64,000 nt of DNA from Labia minor (taxonomy: Eukaryota > Arthropoda > Insecta > Dermaptera > Spongiphoridae), in contig OY720344.1 of the NCBI GenBank assembly GCA_963082975.1, positions 87,606,107 to 87,670,106 of the forward strand, read 5' to 3'. Position numbers and translations under genes: made by a program. This document shows, piece after piece, positions 24,144 through 37,263 of this stretch (the stretch's first letter is position 1; each line of letters begins with the position of its first letter). Under the pieces are notes generated by a model. It searched no databases and was not told where the DNA came from. It saw only the letters and a program-made list of their open reading frames with translations.

Positions 24144-24484
24144 CTAGGGACAGTGAGCCGCGAGATGCTCTTGAATGAACAACACGCAGAATTATATAAA
24201 CTTAAAAAATTAATTTCTGCGGTTATTGATTAAATATTAATAAAATTTATAGCCTATGTTACTCTAGAGGTATATAAGAATATTATGATGTAATTTCATA
24301 GAAATCGGTTCAGCCAATTCTGAGTCTATAAAATAGTTATTTTCCGGACAGACAGACAGACAGACAAACATGAAAAATTCTAAAGTCACTTTTGGATTCT
24401 AGAGGTCATGAAACGCAAAGATATGCAAAAAATTTTTAAATTCTGAGCAATGTGCAGACAAAAACCTTTTTATATATATATAGA
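24144..24484 (-). mobile_element. short non-autonomous Helitron
   Basis: On the minus strand it starts TCTATATATATATAAAAAGG preceded by A, and shares the following tttttgtctgcacat with the Helitron at 20347. It contains the GTCTGTCTGTCTGTC run and the ctgaaccgatttctatgaaa block usual in insect Helitrons. It ends with a hairpin-like agagc...gctc and CTAG at 24144-24147. The base after CTAG is C rather than the usual T. There is no coding capacity. Confidence 0.75.
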
Positions 24485-27400
24485 TTACGTATATTATTAA
24501 TTTACTGTATTTAAAAAAAAAATTAAAAATTAACAATAGAAAGTATAATAATATATTGTCTGTAACAAAATAAATATAAAGCAGAAAAGATAATTTCAAC
24601 AAATACTATTCACCACTATGAAAGTATAAAGAGTGGAACCAGGTAATATTTTATTAAAAAATTGGACCAAATAGTCATAATTCAAAGACTAGTAAATTAA
24701 CTGATTGTGAATAGATGGCCAAGTGCCGATATATATATATATCAATAAAAAATATTAAATGGACTACCTGTTAATATTTCATTCCAAATGTCATTACACC
24801 TCCGGCGCCTTTCACCCATAAAAAAATATCTAATATTTCTATAAAAATTACTTCCATGTATTCTTAATAAAATATTTTTTAATCAAAACCTTACCATTAC
24901 AATGTTGAATTTGACTCTATAATCTTAAACCTAATCTATATGTATATAAAAGTTTAATTAATTACAAATATAATTATTAAACAATTTAATACTGATTTCT
25001 AATTTACAAATCTGAAACCTTAAAAAACAAATTGTAGAACAATAAATGGAAGTATTTTATTTTAAATCGAGATCAAAAAGTAAAAAAAAAATAAACAATC
25101 AATAAAAATATAATAATCGTTTCATATGTTTCTCTCCTTCTATTTAAGTAAACATCGGCTATTATCCAAATGTGCCTGTTTGTGTTATCTTCTTGTTTCT
25201 ATTCTCCATTGGCAAATTGGAATTGCAACCGCTTTAAAAAGCTTCCGTGCAACTAGAGAACATGCAAATTAACTTACAACTAAACTCCACTAAGGCTCTT
25301 ATCATTTAATTCACTTCCAAAATTTCATTACACACCAATATTCAAGTAAGTAATAATTTGATAATAAATTAACATGCGCTACTTTAGAAATATATTTTTT
25401 TTCCTCCAGAAATTTAGTGTATAATCTAAAATCTTAATTCAAGAAACTATAGTTCAATTATTTATAAAAGTCAATAATATTCTAAATAACCACTAAAACT
25501 GATTATATGTAATATCGACAAAAACTTAATAATAAAAATAATTTGCTTCGGATTTAATATAGATTATTTTTTATTTTATTTAAATCAAACTCCTTAAACT
25601 ATCATCTTTATTTATTTATAATTTTTTTTTAATCTGCATAGTTAAATTTAATTAATTATTTTATTTTTTTCACTCCTATAAATTACTTATACAAGAATAA
25701 AGTTCTTTCTTTCTGTCCGAGGTTTTTTTCATGTTTTTCTTTATCTGAAATAATTATTAAATTAAATAGAAAACAACGAACAATAAATTATTAAAGTTTA
25801 TAATTAAATTTGTACTAAGCACTAATAAATCCAATTAATTTATTTTTGTTCATTACTGTTTTATGGGTTAAAAAAAAATCTATACACCTACTTACCCTTT
25901 TGTGAAATTGGATATAATATAAAATTTTAAATTTTAAATTGATATTTAACATTTATATTATCAATTAACTATAAATAATAAAATAACACGAATAATTATG
26001 ATTCATTGAAATTTAATTTTTCCATCAATTAAAAAAATTAGCTGTAATATTAAGAAAATTATAGGTTGGTCGAAAAGCTCCTCCTTCTCTCATCTGCTTA
26101 CCCTTTTTTTAAATACTTCTAATGATTCAAAATAATAATTATTACTCTTATGTAGAAGTTGAAAAAAACATCTTGCGGGATGTTTTTATTTATATTGATC
26201 GAGAAGGGAATTTTACTTACTTAAAATAAATTCAAACATTCAAATTCTAATATATTTTTAACAATTCTTTGAAAATAAATTGAAATTAAATACTAAATAA
26301 TTATAATAATAATAAAAATATTCAATATTTCTACATTGGTGTCCTTAGACTGTTGATGTTGCATGAGGTCAGGCAGAGATTGCCACAAATTAGTATTAAA
26401 AATAATTCTCAAAAAAAAAAAATAAAAACTTTTAATATATGTATATTAAAGTACAAAATAACTTTTCAGACTAAAACAAAATTTTGAATTTTCATTTGCT
26501 ACGACCGTCTTTAGAATAGGAAAAAAATTTTAATCAGTTTTTCCTAATGGATAAAGTTTAGGTTAATTTCTTATACAATTTGGAAGAGTTTATTTAAATA
26601 AGAAATATTTACCATACTAATCTTTAAATCTAAGAGATATTGTTTGAAAAGAAAATCACTTCACTGAATATTTTACTATTTCTACTTTCTAAATCGAAAA
26701 CACTAAAAAAAGACTCAATTTGAAATTCAATTGATAAATAATTGATTATCCTTTTATATGTCAGTTTCCCCAATTGAGTTGATCTCTTAAGAGTTTAATC
26801 CTAGAAACTTGTTCTTCTATTCTAGATAGATGAATAATTGTTGTTTCAATAGATTTCTCCACCCCTTTTAGATCCTTTCACTAACCTCTTTCTCCCTCGA
26901 AACTGTTTATATTAAGTTCCAGATTGAAGGATGAATACCAATAACAATTATTCATAGAGTCAAGTTAGCGAAGAGATTGAAAGGAATGAATAGAAATATA
27001 ATAATAATAATACTAACGAGGTGCACATAATGCACCCAAATTTAATCTTTCTCACGTTTTGCGTCATCTGACCCTCGAAATAAGTTAACATAATTTATTA
27101 TGACTTAGTTATGACTTAAATTTTATAGATTCAATCATTTAATGATTTATTTAAGACGTTCTCATTTGGAAAAATTTATTATTCATGTATTTCAAATAAA
27201 CAATAGAATAATAAATAAATTGGAATGATTTATTTATTTAGACATATAAATAAATAATTTGGACAATAAAAAATTTAAAAAATTTTGTTGCAAGTCAAAA
27301 AAAAATACTACATGATTTCCATCTTGTATATTTTTTTCTTTTGTATTTTTTTTTCTTCCATTTAAATTACTTTCAACGCATATCCAAATATACCATCTTT

Positions 27401-30400
27401 TTGCTGAGTAAAATTTGCATACTTTCAATAAACTTATTCAAAATAGTTTTCTCTTGTCTTCGTTCGATCTAGATAAAGGGAACAAGTTTTAAAGACATCC
27501 TTTTCCAATTTAAAATTCACCTTTTTTTCATTTTTGTCCCACGACGATATACTGAAACATCCATCTTCATTATGAAATAAATTGAATTGAATGCTTCTGT
27601 CATTTATCAAATACGATCCCAATTTTATATGATTATAATATTGAATTAAGGTTCATAAAATAATTTTATAAATTCATTTTAATTACATTCTAACACTTAA
27701 TAATAATAATATAAGTCTTTAGTTTTATTTAACGGATATTATCCAACGAGTATATAATTATAATATATTAAAATTTATTTTGATATACTCATGATTTAGA
27801 GAGTTTCTATTATATTTAACTATTATTAACTATTATTATCAATTGTTATTAATTGAATAATTGATGTATAAAATTTAAAAACCAAAAATTATATTTAAAT
27901 AATTTAATTGTTTTATGAAGACATACATGTATATTCAAAATTTACTTTAGTAGACAGGCTGCAAGAGATATCCAGTCTTATTATTTGTATATTTTATACT
28001 ATAATGAATGGTTTATGAAAAACCTGCCTTATCAACATGAAATGAAAGCGCCTCTCAAATAGGTTGTCGTCCTACTGGAGTAGGTGTGTTGAGCGATCAG
28101 TACAACGTATTCAACTTAAACAAAGTATTGAGATTCGTATTCAATTTCTCACACATTTTGACTTGGCAACATTTGAGTTGTGTGACTTAAGAGACATACA
28201 AAAAAAACCTTCACATATTCTACTTCATTTAAATTTACAATTTTTTTTATTAATAATAAATTTTTTAAAAGGCCATTAAAACAATGTTAAATAGATGAGT
28301 AATCGGATATAATAAAAAAAAAATTAATAATGTTATTGCTTTTACGATTTTAATATAAATTTATTGATCATAATGTGGTTATATTCACTAGTAATAATTC
28401 TACTTTTACTTATTTTTATGATCTACTCTCCACTCCCTTCATCCCTCCGGAACTGTTTCATATCCAATTTGATTTCATTAATGTTGTAATTTAACATAAA
28501 TGTTGCCTTTTGTGTGTAATATATATTAATTGGAAAATAGAACGAAATATTTCATATATTCATAGTTATTGGCTAGTAATAATAAATATTAAATAATAGA
28601 GTTGAATTTTGTTTAATTGTTTGGACAATATGGATCATGATGATCATTTTGAAAATTTATATTCAAATATTTATCATAAGAATATTAAAAAAGGAGACAT
28701 ATTTGATCATTCAATTATTAAATTTTGAATTATTATTTGAATAATAATTTCCTTGATTTTTATTATAATTATTTTATTTTTTTATTTTGCAAAAAAATTC
28801 ATAAATTCAAAAATTACAATATATTCATAGTAATTAGTTTTATTAAACTTCTCAAATGAATCTGAACTCACTACAAGGTTAAAGTGTCTTAAATATTTAA
28901 TCACTATTAGTTTAATAAAGTAATTTTACATAAACACACTGAATATAAAGAAAAAGTTAAAAATAAATAAATAGAAAATGTTTAGTTTAAAAAAAAGTTA
29001 AAAAAAATTTCAATGGCTTAACGATTTTTCACTTCTATTTTTTTTTATTTATTTATTTTTTTTTTGAGTGATATCTCATGCAAATTCTGTCTTATTTTAT
29101 AGATGATCTTATTAGCATTAAAATTAATAATATATAAAAATAATTTTCAGAAAAAAAGATGATTTTCATATACTAAAATAATTCATAAATATATTTCACA
29201 TTTATTTCCAATTTATTTATTTAATTATTTATTTTAATGTCATGTACCTTTAACTGAATGCAATGAATGTTTAACTTAATTGTACGACTATACATAAATG
29301 TTAACAAACATAATATATATGTTCATTTTTCACTCAAAATAATTTGTCATTTTATTTTTATTTTAAAAAATGATTTTCATGTAGATTATTAATATTTCGC
29401 ATAGGAAAATTATTTCTTTTCAGATACTTCTGGCTTGTAATTAAATTTTATTATTATTACTAAGTTATAATTAAACTTTGATGGATGTCCTTTTTAATTA
29501 GCGTTTAGAATTTAGAATATTAAATAATGTAAACTTCTTTCTGGTGTTTTTAAGGTGCCTAAATGTCGAGTAAATATAAAATATAATAAATTAATTTTCG
29601 ACAAAAACAGTCAACGTTACAAAAGAAAAAAGAAAATTAAAAAATTTACAAAATATATATAAGGAAAACTAATTTGAAATTTGAAATTGCAAATAAATGC
29701 TGTAAATTTATTTATGAATATAATAAATAAATCTTCGGAGGCTAATGTTTAGATATTTGAGAGCTATTTCACAATTTATATAAAAGGATCTCTTCTCTTC
29801 CGGAGTCCGACTTCAAACTTTTCCCCATAAAACATTAAACGTACATTAATCCAGGCACCCACCACTGTTCAATCAATATAACATATTGAAATAACAAAAA
29901 TAAAATTCATAAAAAATAATTTGAAATTAAAATTTTTTTTTTTAGAAAAAGAGTTATTTATTTTTTTTTTTAAACATAATGTGGCCCACCATAATAATTT
30001 TTGTAGGCTACTAGATTTATCGCACTTTTACATATTATATTTATTATTTAATTGACAAAATAAAGAAAATCAATTTTATTAAAAAATATATGCTTTGTGT
30101 GTATTATATAATTTTATAAAATATAAATAAATGCTTTTTATATTATAAAATTTTATAAAAAAAATATATAATATTATTATAAATCAAAAAAAAATATGGA
30201 TACATACAATAATATCATCTGTGGCACTACTGTGTTTTCACCATTCGTATTTCTTCGCCTATTTCTACATATTCCGCGTTATATTTTTATGTTCTCCCCA
30301 ACTCTTTTACCTCTACCATTTTATTATCAGTTCACTATGACTTTGATCTTGAGAGTGTTTTTCAATTGGTTTCTTTATAGATTGCATCCTAACTTTACCT

Positions 30401-31096
30401 CACCCATTTGTACTGTACATTTACTGCCCATTGTAACCTCTTTTATTATTACAACTTTTCTAAATATGTATAAATTCCTGTTATGCATCAAATTACCGTT
30501 ATTGTATTAAATTAATATTTACAAATGAACTTATTTTATACTTAAAACTACATAATAATTAAAAATGTAAAATATTTATAGAATTCAATTTAGAATTAAT
30601 TAATTTATTTTTCCTTTTGAATAGTAACAAAATTTACATGAAAAAAAATATGAGGGAAAATATTTTTATTTTACACCCAACTTCGCTTTTAATATTTTCC
30701 TAGATTGGATTCTTAAAATAAAATTTCTTTTTATTATTATTATTCTCTTGAGTAACTTTAAGTAGAATGAGATTCGCGCCTCTACCCGATTGATTTATGT
30801 CCCATATTAAATTTAATTCTTATTCAAATCTTTCCGTTGGATATATTCTATCATATTTCAAAAAAAAAAAAAAAATATAGAAATGGGAAGAAAACACGCG
30901 GCGTGGAATTGCGAGATAACCTTTTCAACATTTTTTCTAGTCTTTTTTTCAAATCATAAAACGAAAATTTCGTAAATCATTTACTTACATTTAACGGAGA
31001 ATCAATCCCACGATAATTTATAATATAGTAATAATAATAATAATAATAATCAGACATAAATTGTACGATCAACTCAAAAAAGATTCTCTATGGCAC
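24485..31096. other. long AT-rich spacer
   Basis: 6.6 kb without a supported gene. The short open frames here are AT-rich and lack homology or splice context. A weak mariner-like start (taggttggtcgaaaag, 26064) has no matching end. Nothing else is recognised. Confidence 0.5.
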
Positions 31097-31518
31097 TGTA
31101 GAAGTCGAGAAGGAATATTTGTATATATGTAGAAATGTGGAAGGGGTTGGATCGGTGTCTAGGGTAAATTATCTCGATAGAGCAACAGAGAAACTTCTTA
31201 TTTGTGCTTTTCAATAAAATGGTTTATTTACAAATAAATATAGATATACAAATACAAACGCTCTTTAATCATGGCCAAGAATTCCCTGCGCGAGTTCGCG
31301 CCTCGATTTATATCTTAATCCCGCCACTACCGAGCATCGGTTGTGGCGGGTGAAGGGGGTTGGAGACTTTCTCCTGGGCGTCACTAAAGGCCCTGACTCA
31401 AGCATGATTAGGGATGGGGGTGGATGGGGGTCCCGCGGCATTTCCGCTACCCTGGGTTGCATTTTACAACCAGGGACAAGGAAGTGGAGTGAGGAGGTTG
31501 AAACCCCTGTCGCCAACA
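31097..31518 (-). mobile_element. solo LTR or LTR fragment
   Basis: On the minus strand the block begins TGTTGGCGACAGGGG at 31518, has a GC-rich first part, a TATA-like gatataaatcg near 31308, and AATAAA near 31220. It may end ...CGACTTCTACA at 31097. This TG...CA layout with promoter and polyadenylation signals is typical of an LTR. No target duplication was found, and the left limit is uncertain. No internal region is attached. It is a fossil of unresolved family. Confidence 0.5.
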
Positions 31519-33064
31519 TTCCTTGATCTCAATTTCTATTTCCACAGTGGAAAATTCAAATCAAATTTTGTCCGAATATTGACGGCGCACCTGTATAGTT
31601 TAAAAAATTCTTTCTAACCTTATTTAATATTTTAAATAGAATCGATCAATGGAGATAATAAAAAAATCCTTGAATTATTTCAATATATACAGTTCACTTC
31701 CTATTTAAAAGGATTGGTTCTATATATGTTGAGGTTCATTATGAATTCTAATAAAGACTGTCTAATTTCCTTAAAAGCATCTTAAATTGAAATTTAATCA
31801 ATCTTTGTTATATTGTTTTTTTTTCTTTTTACATATATAAAAGTGAAATATTAATAGTTCCTGTTCTTCAAACACTCAAGGGAGGACCTTTCATGTTTTC
31901 CAAAGGGATTATGAACGTCAAACTTAATTGTACAGAACATGCATTCATGTTAAGAATATTAACATATTCTGTCTTAATGTTAATTATAACGTTTAATTAT
32001 AATCTATCAATCTATCTCAGGTGTGTACCATATTTTATAATTTTCGTTGGGAATGAAATCGGAGAAAGTAAAAGGTATAATATTTTATGAATGAAAATTG
32101 AAAAATACAATTAAAATACCATTTGAATGGAGGAAAGTAATTGAGGAAATATGTTTCATATTTTTTTTTATTAAATTCTATTATTAGAATTTTTAGAATT
32201 TATTATTTTTTTTTTTTTGTGAAATTTTTTTTTCAAGATTTGTCATCTTTATAAAAGTTAATTAATTAAAAGATATATCTTTGTGATTTTTTTTTTCATC
32301 ATAATTAAACTAATATACAAAATCAAATATAATTGGATTTAGTTAGTTATAAATGAATATTTTAAAGTTACGATAATTTTCATGTTTAATTGAGTAAGCA
32401 AAATTGCTTCATTAAAGTATGATTTAAAAATATTTTCTTGTTCAAAATAGAAAAAAAAAGTTCAACTATTTGAACGATATTCTCGATCGGACAAAAAATC
32501 GCACAAATTATTTTCAATCTTGGAAATATCTATATATAAAAACTACATATTACTTCTCTTCTTTTCAAAATTACAGCCAATTGAAGGAAAAACTCTTTCA
32601 TGTCTATCAAGATTACTGATAATATTATAAGAATATTTCTGTTAAATTATAGGTAATTATTATAATTGAAGATTATACTATTATTAAAGGTATAAAAGCA
32701 TGGATACAGTAATACCATAACTATTTATTTAAGCCAAGATATAAATATACATAAATATGAAATAAGGAATCTAATTTTAATTTTGAAATCCCTTCATATT
32801 AACACCAAATTAACTTTATATTTATGTATAGCTATTATCATTTGCTAAAATTAATGTAAGGAGCCGTTAAGGCCCACAAAATAATTAAGATTTAATTTAC
32901 TTCAAATAAATATATAAGGAACATATAATCATTAAGAAATGCATTGTTTAAATCAATGTTAACCAAATTGGGAGGCGGGGATTGCGAACAAATATATGAA
33001 AAAGCGAAAGAAATTTAAGAGAATTATAATATTTCATTACTATCTCGCCTCTATCTTTAAGGGC
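31519..33064. other. AT-rich spacer
   Basis: Nothing is recognised. Confidence 0.5.
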
Positions 33065-33215
33065 TACGGAATTCGAAAGTTTTTAGTGGTATCAACCATA
33101 TTCCACTATCCAGGTTCATCTCTATACAATTTCTATTAACCCCCATCTTTTCTTTTCTTCTTGCTCTACCAATTGACTATTTCCCAATTGGCCTCCCTAC
33201 AATCAAGTTTCATTA
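33065..33215 (-). mobile_element. degenerate RTE LINE 3' end
   Basis: The minus strand resembles the same C-terminal block as 17660-18345: a gaattcgaaagtttt-type end, a degraded W..V segment and a GR(P)IGK-like segment. It is strongly mutated and is called from order and spacing of short matches. Confidence 0.6.
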
Positions 33216-34762
33216 ACAACATTATTAAATATAAGAATATAATTTCATTATTACAAATTTGAATAATCGTTACGCAAATGAAACTTACTTTTTATTTAAT
33301 TAATTATTTATTTATTTTTTTAATTTACTTTTCTAATTTTTTTCTTAATATTAGTTAAAATAAAACTTCTTTAAATACCACTATATATCCACTTTCAAAC
33401 ATTGTTATTTAAAATCTAAATAAATAATTAAAATAATTAAAAAATTTTAATTAATATTGTAATGGGATTTGATCACTTTCACTCTTTTAACTTTATCTAT
33501 TTAACTATTCCTTTTGAGAATAAATTAAATAAGTTAAAAATAAAAACAGCAATATATAAGATAAAATTTTCATCCAAGTTAATTTATAATTCTCTTGCAA
33601 TAACTTTATAAAAGTCTTGAAGTAATGATAGATCTTAGCAAACCATAAAGAAAATAGAGAAGAATATTGATAATGTGGATGGTGGATGCCAGATTAAGAT
33701 ATCCCTTTTTTAAAAACACACACTGCCTTGAAAGATGATAAGTTTATCTATCAATGGAATAAATGCTCTTCATTTATTATATATAGGTATAATAAATTTG
33801 GCATGAAACGAAATATTATACATCAATTTTATCTCGATATCATATTAAATGTTTATAAATTTATTTTTCTTTTACTTTATATCTTCTATTATTACAACAC
33901 ATCAATCATTTAATAAAAATCATATTTAACATTTATTCACATATTATAAAGTTTTTATCAACTCCGCTTCATGTCTCTCTGTCTGTTCGCGCTTTTGACA
34001 AATCGAAATCGATTTTTCATCAACTTAATATTAAGATAGACTTTTGATAATTTTTATAGCAATTTCAATGGATCCCTAGAAGGTATGGAAGAAATATAAT
34101 TGAATTATAATTAATTAATTTTAATGTAATTGACGATTATTTGATTTACTATTTTAATTTTCATATAAGCCACTGATGGATAAATATTGTGTTGGTTTTC
34201 ATTTTGAAAGAAATTCAAAATAATTTATAACATTAAAAGATACATTTTTAATTAATATAATAATTATAATAAATATATTTTAAAAATATTACTTCAATAA
34301 TAACATTTACTTAATTATAATCATTTTTTATGTTTTATTCTATTTGCAAGTAACTAACTACTCCGATTAATTTTTTTTCAACGGATTCTGTAGCATAAAT
34401 ACTGATTTCAGGATAGATTTTCATTTTGAATGTAATTAATAATATGTTATAGCATTAAAATCAATGATGGATTCTTATTAATCAGTTGTAGCGCCTTAAA
34501 TGGCATATAGAAAAGATCCTTTTTTTATCCTATATACATTTATAAAATCTCATATTAATAAAAATTATTTATTTATAAATATAATAGAATAATTATTTTT
34601 CTATAATAACATTTACTTAACATAAATACATAAAATCAATTTTAGAAGATTAATATTTTTTCTTTTTGTTTTAATCAATTTGCAAATTTTCGTATAACTT
34701 CATCTTTTCTATTTCTCTTGTTATATTAAATAAATTTATCAAATTAAAATTGCACTAAAAAG
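33216..34762. other. AT-rich spacer
   Basis: Nothing is recognised. Confidence 0.5.
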
Positions 34763-34934
34763 AAAAAAAAAAATATAAATATAAAAAAAAATTTATAAAA
34801 TAACGTTTTTAGTTGAATATGAAGCAATTCATCCATAAACTTTGTCAAGCTTATAGAAAAATTATTTTATTCTTTTTAGTCGATGAGAAAAACGTTATTT
34901 TATAAAATTTTTTTTATATTTATATTATTTTTTA
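34763..34934. repeat. foldback element with about 47-bp inverted arms
   Basis: Left arm 34763-34810 and right arm 34888-34934 are near-perfect reverse complements. Both carry ttataaaataacgttttt (or its complement) next to A-rich and tataaatataa stretches. The loop of about 77 bp is non-coding. It looks like a small MITE, but the target duplication is hidden in A/T runs. Confidence 0.7.
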
Positions 34935-35865
34935 AATCCAAATAATCAATATACTGATAATTGAAGTAAAATCATTAAATTGCAATATTGAGTTATTTTT
35001 CATGTGAAATATCAACTTTTCTATAATTTGTACAGGTAACAAGTTGCCAAACTAAAAGTTTTCTTAGGAATGTCAGAAGCACACTTGATCCTTTCACACC
35101 CTCTCATGTGACACCAACGAAATTGAGTCTATTCATAACTAAGAAAATGGATAAATAAGTCATAAATTGTTAAGAGAGAGAGAAAGTATTCCAAATAAAT
35201 TGAAATTTATCATTAGGTTTTAAAATATTTTTATATAAAATGACATTTTTTTAAATATCAAGTAATAAATAAAAACATAATTCCCTGAGAAATAAGTTAC
35301 ATATATGAATATGTTGCTTTAGGTTTTCTTGAAAGTTTTTATTATCGTGGGAAATTTCTTCAGAGCTAGTCGAAACCGTTGCAAACGGTGTTTGCAATTT
35401 CAGTTTTAAATGATTCTATTATGGAGGGCAACAATTAATTAAATAGTTCTTTGAAAACAATATTTTTCATATACCAATGATCATTTATTAGTATTTATTT
35501 TGTTGATAAGTTTATTATGTTTAATTGTAAGATTGGCATTTGTTGGTTGCCCTAATCTATCGGCTGTTGCCTGTGTGGAATCCATGACATAGGGTTGGGC
35601 GTATTTTTTAGAATATCCGTTTTATAAGTTTACATGTGTGTTTTTTCACTATTCAACCGTCTTTTTTTTTGAATTTGGGCTTTCCATTTTTATATCTGTA
35701 TGAAAGTGGGCAAATAAATAATTTATTAATTTTATTTTAATTAAATAGAATTAATCTACTTACAAAAATTAAAATTAATGGTTTATTAATTATTCTTTAA
35801 AGAGTGTTTAAAAAATCATTGTCAAAAAATATTTTTCCAAACATTATATAATAAGAAAAGACAAA
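34935..35865. other. AT-rich spacer
   Basis: Nothing is recognised. Confidence 0.5.
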
Positions 35866-36462
35866 ATCTAGTCTTTAATAAATTTTTTTTTTAAAATATG
35901 TACATAAAGATCAAATTACCATTTATTGAGTTGTTTTTTGGAATTAGAATAAACACAGTGACTAAGTGATTATGGCCTTTATATATATATATATATATTA
36001 TAATACAATTAGTACTTTGAAGATATCTCAAATTTCAATCTTGATATTATCGAGGAAAGTTTTTTATTCGTAAAGGAGATGAACAAAATTATTTATTTTA
36101 TAACAGATAAAAATTATATAATATAATAATATATTAGTTTATATTAATACATAATATTAAAAAATAGTAGTAATCGATAAATATATCAATAAGAACTAAT
36201 TGATCAACAAATTCAAACACCAAGAAGAAATTGGATTAAAATAATGATATATAGGCATATATATAATACGAAATCTAGTATTCACTAAAATTTTGTTTAA
36301 AACACATAAAAATCAATTACCATTTATAGATTTTTTTTTTTTGAAAGACCCACTTGAAAGACGCCTCGTAGTATCCCGTTAGGGGGAACTTATGTGATTA
36401 CGCGATGAATGAAGGATAGAATGAATGAATGATTATGGCTTTTATATATATAATTATTACGA
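35866..36462 (+). repeat. diverged direct duplication
   Basis: Two related blocks follow one another, about 35866-35992 and 36266-36462. Each has an aatctagt start, a caattaccattta-like core and a gattatggc(c/t)tttatatata end. The second block contains about 100 bp extra, with GC-richer sequence (36345-36420) and a GAAT-type simple repeat, so something was probably inserted there. Confidence 0.5.
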
Positions 36463-36824
36463 GTTTTACATTGGTGGACTTTAGTCCCGACATTGCGCTG
36501 CCCATTTTCAATTTTTTTTTTTTTTCTGAGGGGGAGGATTTTTGTGATTATAAATATTACCAAAATCTTGTTATCAAGTACTATGCATATATTTTTATTA
36601 TATAATAAAATTTCAATTTAGTAGAGTTTTGAAAAAGTTTAAATATTTATGGGTATTGATCGACTATTTATTAGAAAAAAATTATTTAAACTTTTACTAT
36701 CACTATTAATTTTGTTAATTTTACATCGAAATTTATTAAAAGTTGAACAAATTTAAAAACCCATTTCATCAATGTTTATTAAATACAAATATTATTGATA
36801 TGGAGGAAATAATTTAAAAATGTA

Positions 36825-37261
36825 CGAGGGTGGTCTGAAAAGTTTCCAACCTGTCCAAGAAAAACCGTGTTTTTCAATTTTTTTTTTCTATATTTTTCAA
36901 CATAATCTCCATCAACATTGATACATTTCTCAAAACGGTGTTCTAATTAATTAAATTTAATTTAATTTAAGTCTCATCAACAGTTATGAATCGACGCAAA
37001 AGTTCGTTTGGATTACGCCTACAGCGCCAAATTGTCGTTAGAAATGGTTTTTGGAACCAATTTTTGGTCTAACGTTAGGAAATGCGGCACCCACGTTGCA
37101 CACAGCTTTCCATATTCAAATGGTTTTGCAAAATATTTCGCACACGTTCAACTGACATCGTACAGGTCTCAATTATCTTGAATTTTGAAAAATAAAACAA
37201 ACAAAAAATTGAAAAACATCGTTTTTCTTGGCCAGGTCGGAAACTTTTCAGACCACCCTCG
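36825..37261 (-). mobile_element. internally deleted mariner
   Basis: The ends are inverted repeats of about 55 bp beginning cgagggtggtctgaaaagtt, flanked by TA on each side (36823-36824 and 37262-37263). The minus strand between 36985 and 37165 reads mariner transposase: MSVERVRNILQNHLNMESC, then after a frame change a LxQKLV...FLTTI-like segment, and RRNPNELLRRFITVDE, just before the first catalytic Asp region. Most of the DDD domain is missing. The coding direction is minus. Confidence 0.85.
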
Positions 37262-37263
37262 TA

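Noticed and set aside
26064-26100. Mariner-like terminal repeat start
   Set aside because: No matching inverted end, no TA pair at a sensible distance and no transposase trace.
30196-30510. 104-codon hydrophobic frame
   Set aside because: Hydrophobicity follows from T-rich sequence. There is no known family and no promoter or splice support.
31265-31519. 84-codon minus frame and overlapping plus frames in GC-rich sequence
   Set aside because: They fall in the LTR-like block at 31097-31518 and have no protein family features.
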